DNA of 23,629 bases from an uncultured Lachnospiraceae bacterium (GTDB taxonomy: Bacteria > Bacillota > Clostridia > Lachnospirales > Lachnospiraceae): NCBI GenBank assembly GCA_946538445.1, contig CAMNGO010000011.1, forward strand, positions 1 to 23,629, written 5' to 3'. Position 1 is the first letter of the stretch, and each line of letters begins with the position of its first letter. A model generated the notes under the pieces. That model was given only the letters and a program-made list of their open reading frames with translations, did no database searches and was not told the DNA's origin. Shown here piece after piece: positions 23,594 to 23,629 of the stretch. A program made the position numbers and the translations under genes.

Positions 23594-23629
23594 TTATAAT
23601 CATAGAATTTATAATACAGTTTTTCCCAG

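Overview
The window looks like the chromosome of a low-to-mid GC Gram-positive anaerobe, most probably a gut Clostridia of the Lachnospiraceae type. The reasons are strong AGGAGG-type ribosome binding sites, several TTG starts, TGn-TATAAT extended -10 boxes, an AbrB-family regulator, a DUF1385-prmC-prfA cluster beside rpmE, and an LtaS-like enzyme plus a YfhO-family protein. The taxonomic call rests on gene content and remembered protein similarity, not on a search. There are no rRNA or tRNA genes, insertion sequences, phage genes or CRISPR arrays that I can see, and no gap without a gene exceeds about 265 bases.

Bases 1-8404 form a block read on the minus strand. In transcription order it holds rpmE (ribosomal protein L31, with a near-consensus promoter and a leader hairpin), a very long hairpin with a U tract, a DUF1385 membrane protein, prmC, prfA, hisC, glgA, an LtaS-like phosphoglycerol transferase, and the first 12 codons of another gene cut off by the window edge. 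DUF1385, prmC, prfA and hisC are separated by 2 to 48 bases.

Bases 8413-9822 hold a CpXC-domain protein (minus) and the biotin transporter bioY (plus), divergent. A large inverted repeat between them matches the Firmicute BirA operator, and its right arm contains the -35 box of a consensus bioY promoter. Bases 9951-14283 hold a Cof-type HAD phosphatase and a 1179-residue YfhO-family membrane protein, 16 bases apart and closed by a bidirectional terminator. A secreted L,D-transpeptidase with fibronectin type III domains follows on the other strand.

Bases 16342-22543 are an envelope-glycan region. On the plus strand are wecE (makes dTDP-Fuc4N), a CsbB/ArnC-type membrane glycosyltransferase and an ATP-grasp ligase. 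Converging on them across a shared terminator are a Wzx-like flippase and an ANL-superfamily (PaaK/CapK-like) ligase. With YfhO and the LtaS-like enzyme nearby, the best hypothesis is that a 4-amino-sugar is made, possibly acylated or aminoacylated on its amine, loaded on undecaprenyl phosphate, flipped, and attached to an outside polymer such as lipoteichoic acid or wall polysaccharide. This combination is the most interesting content of the window. The right end holds a flavodoxin-family protein and an AbrB-type transition-state regulator with its own promoter.
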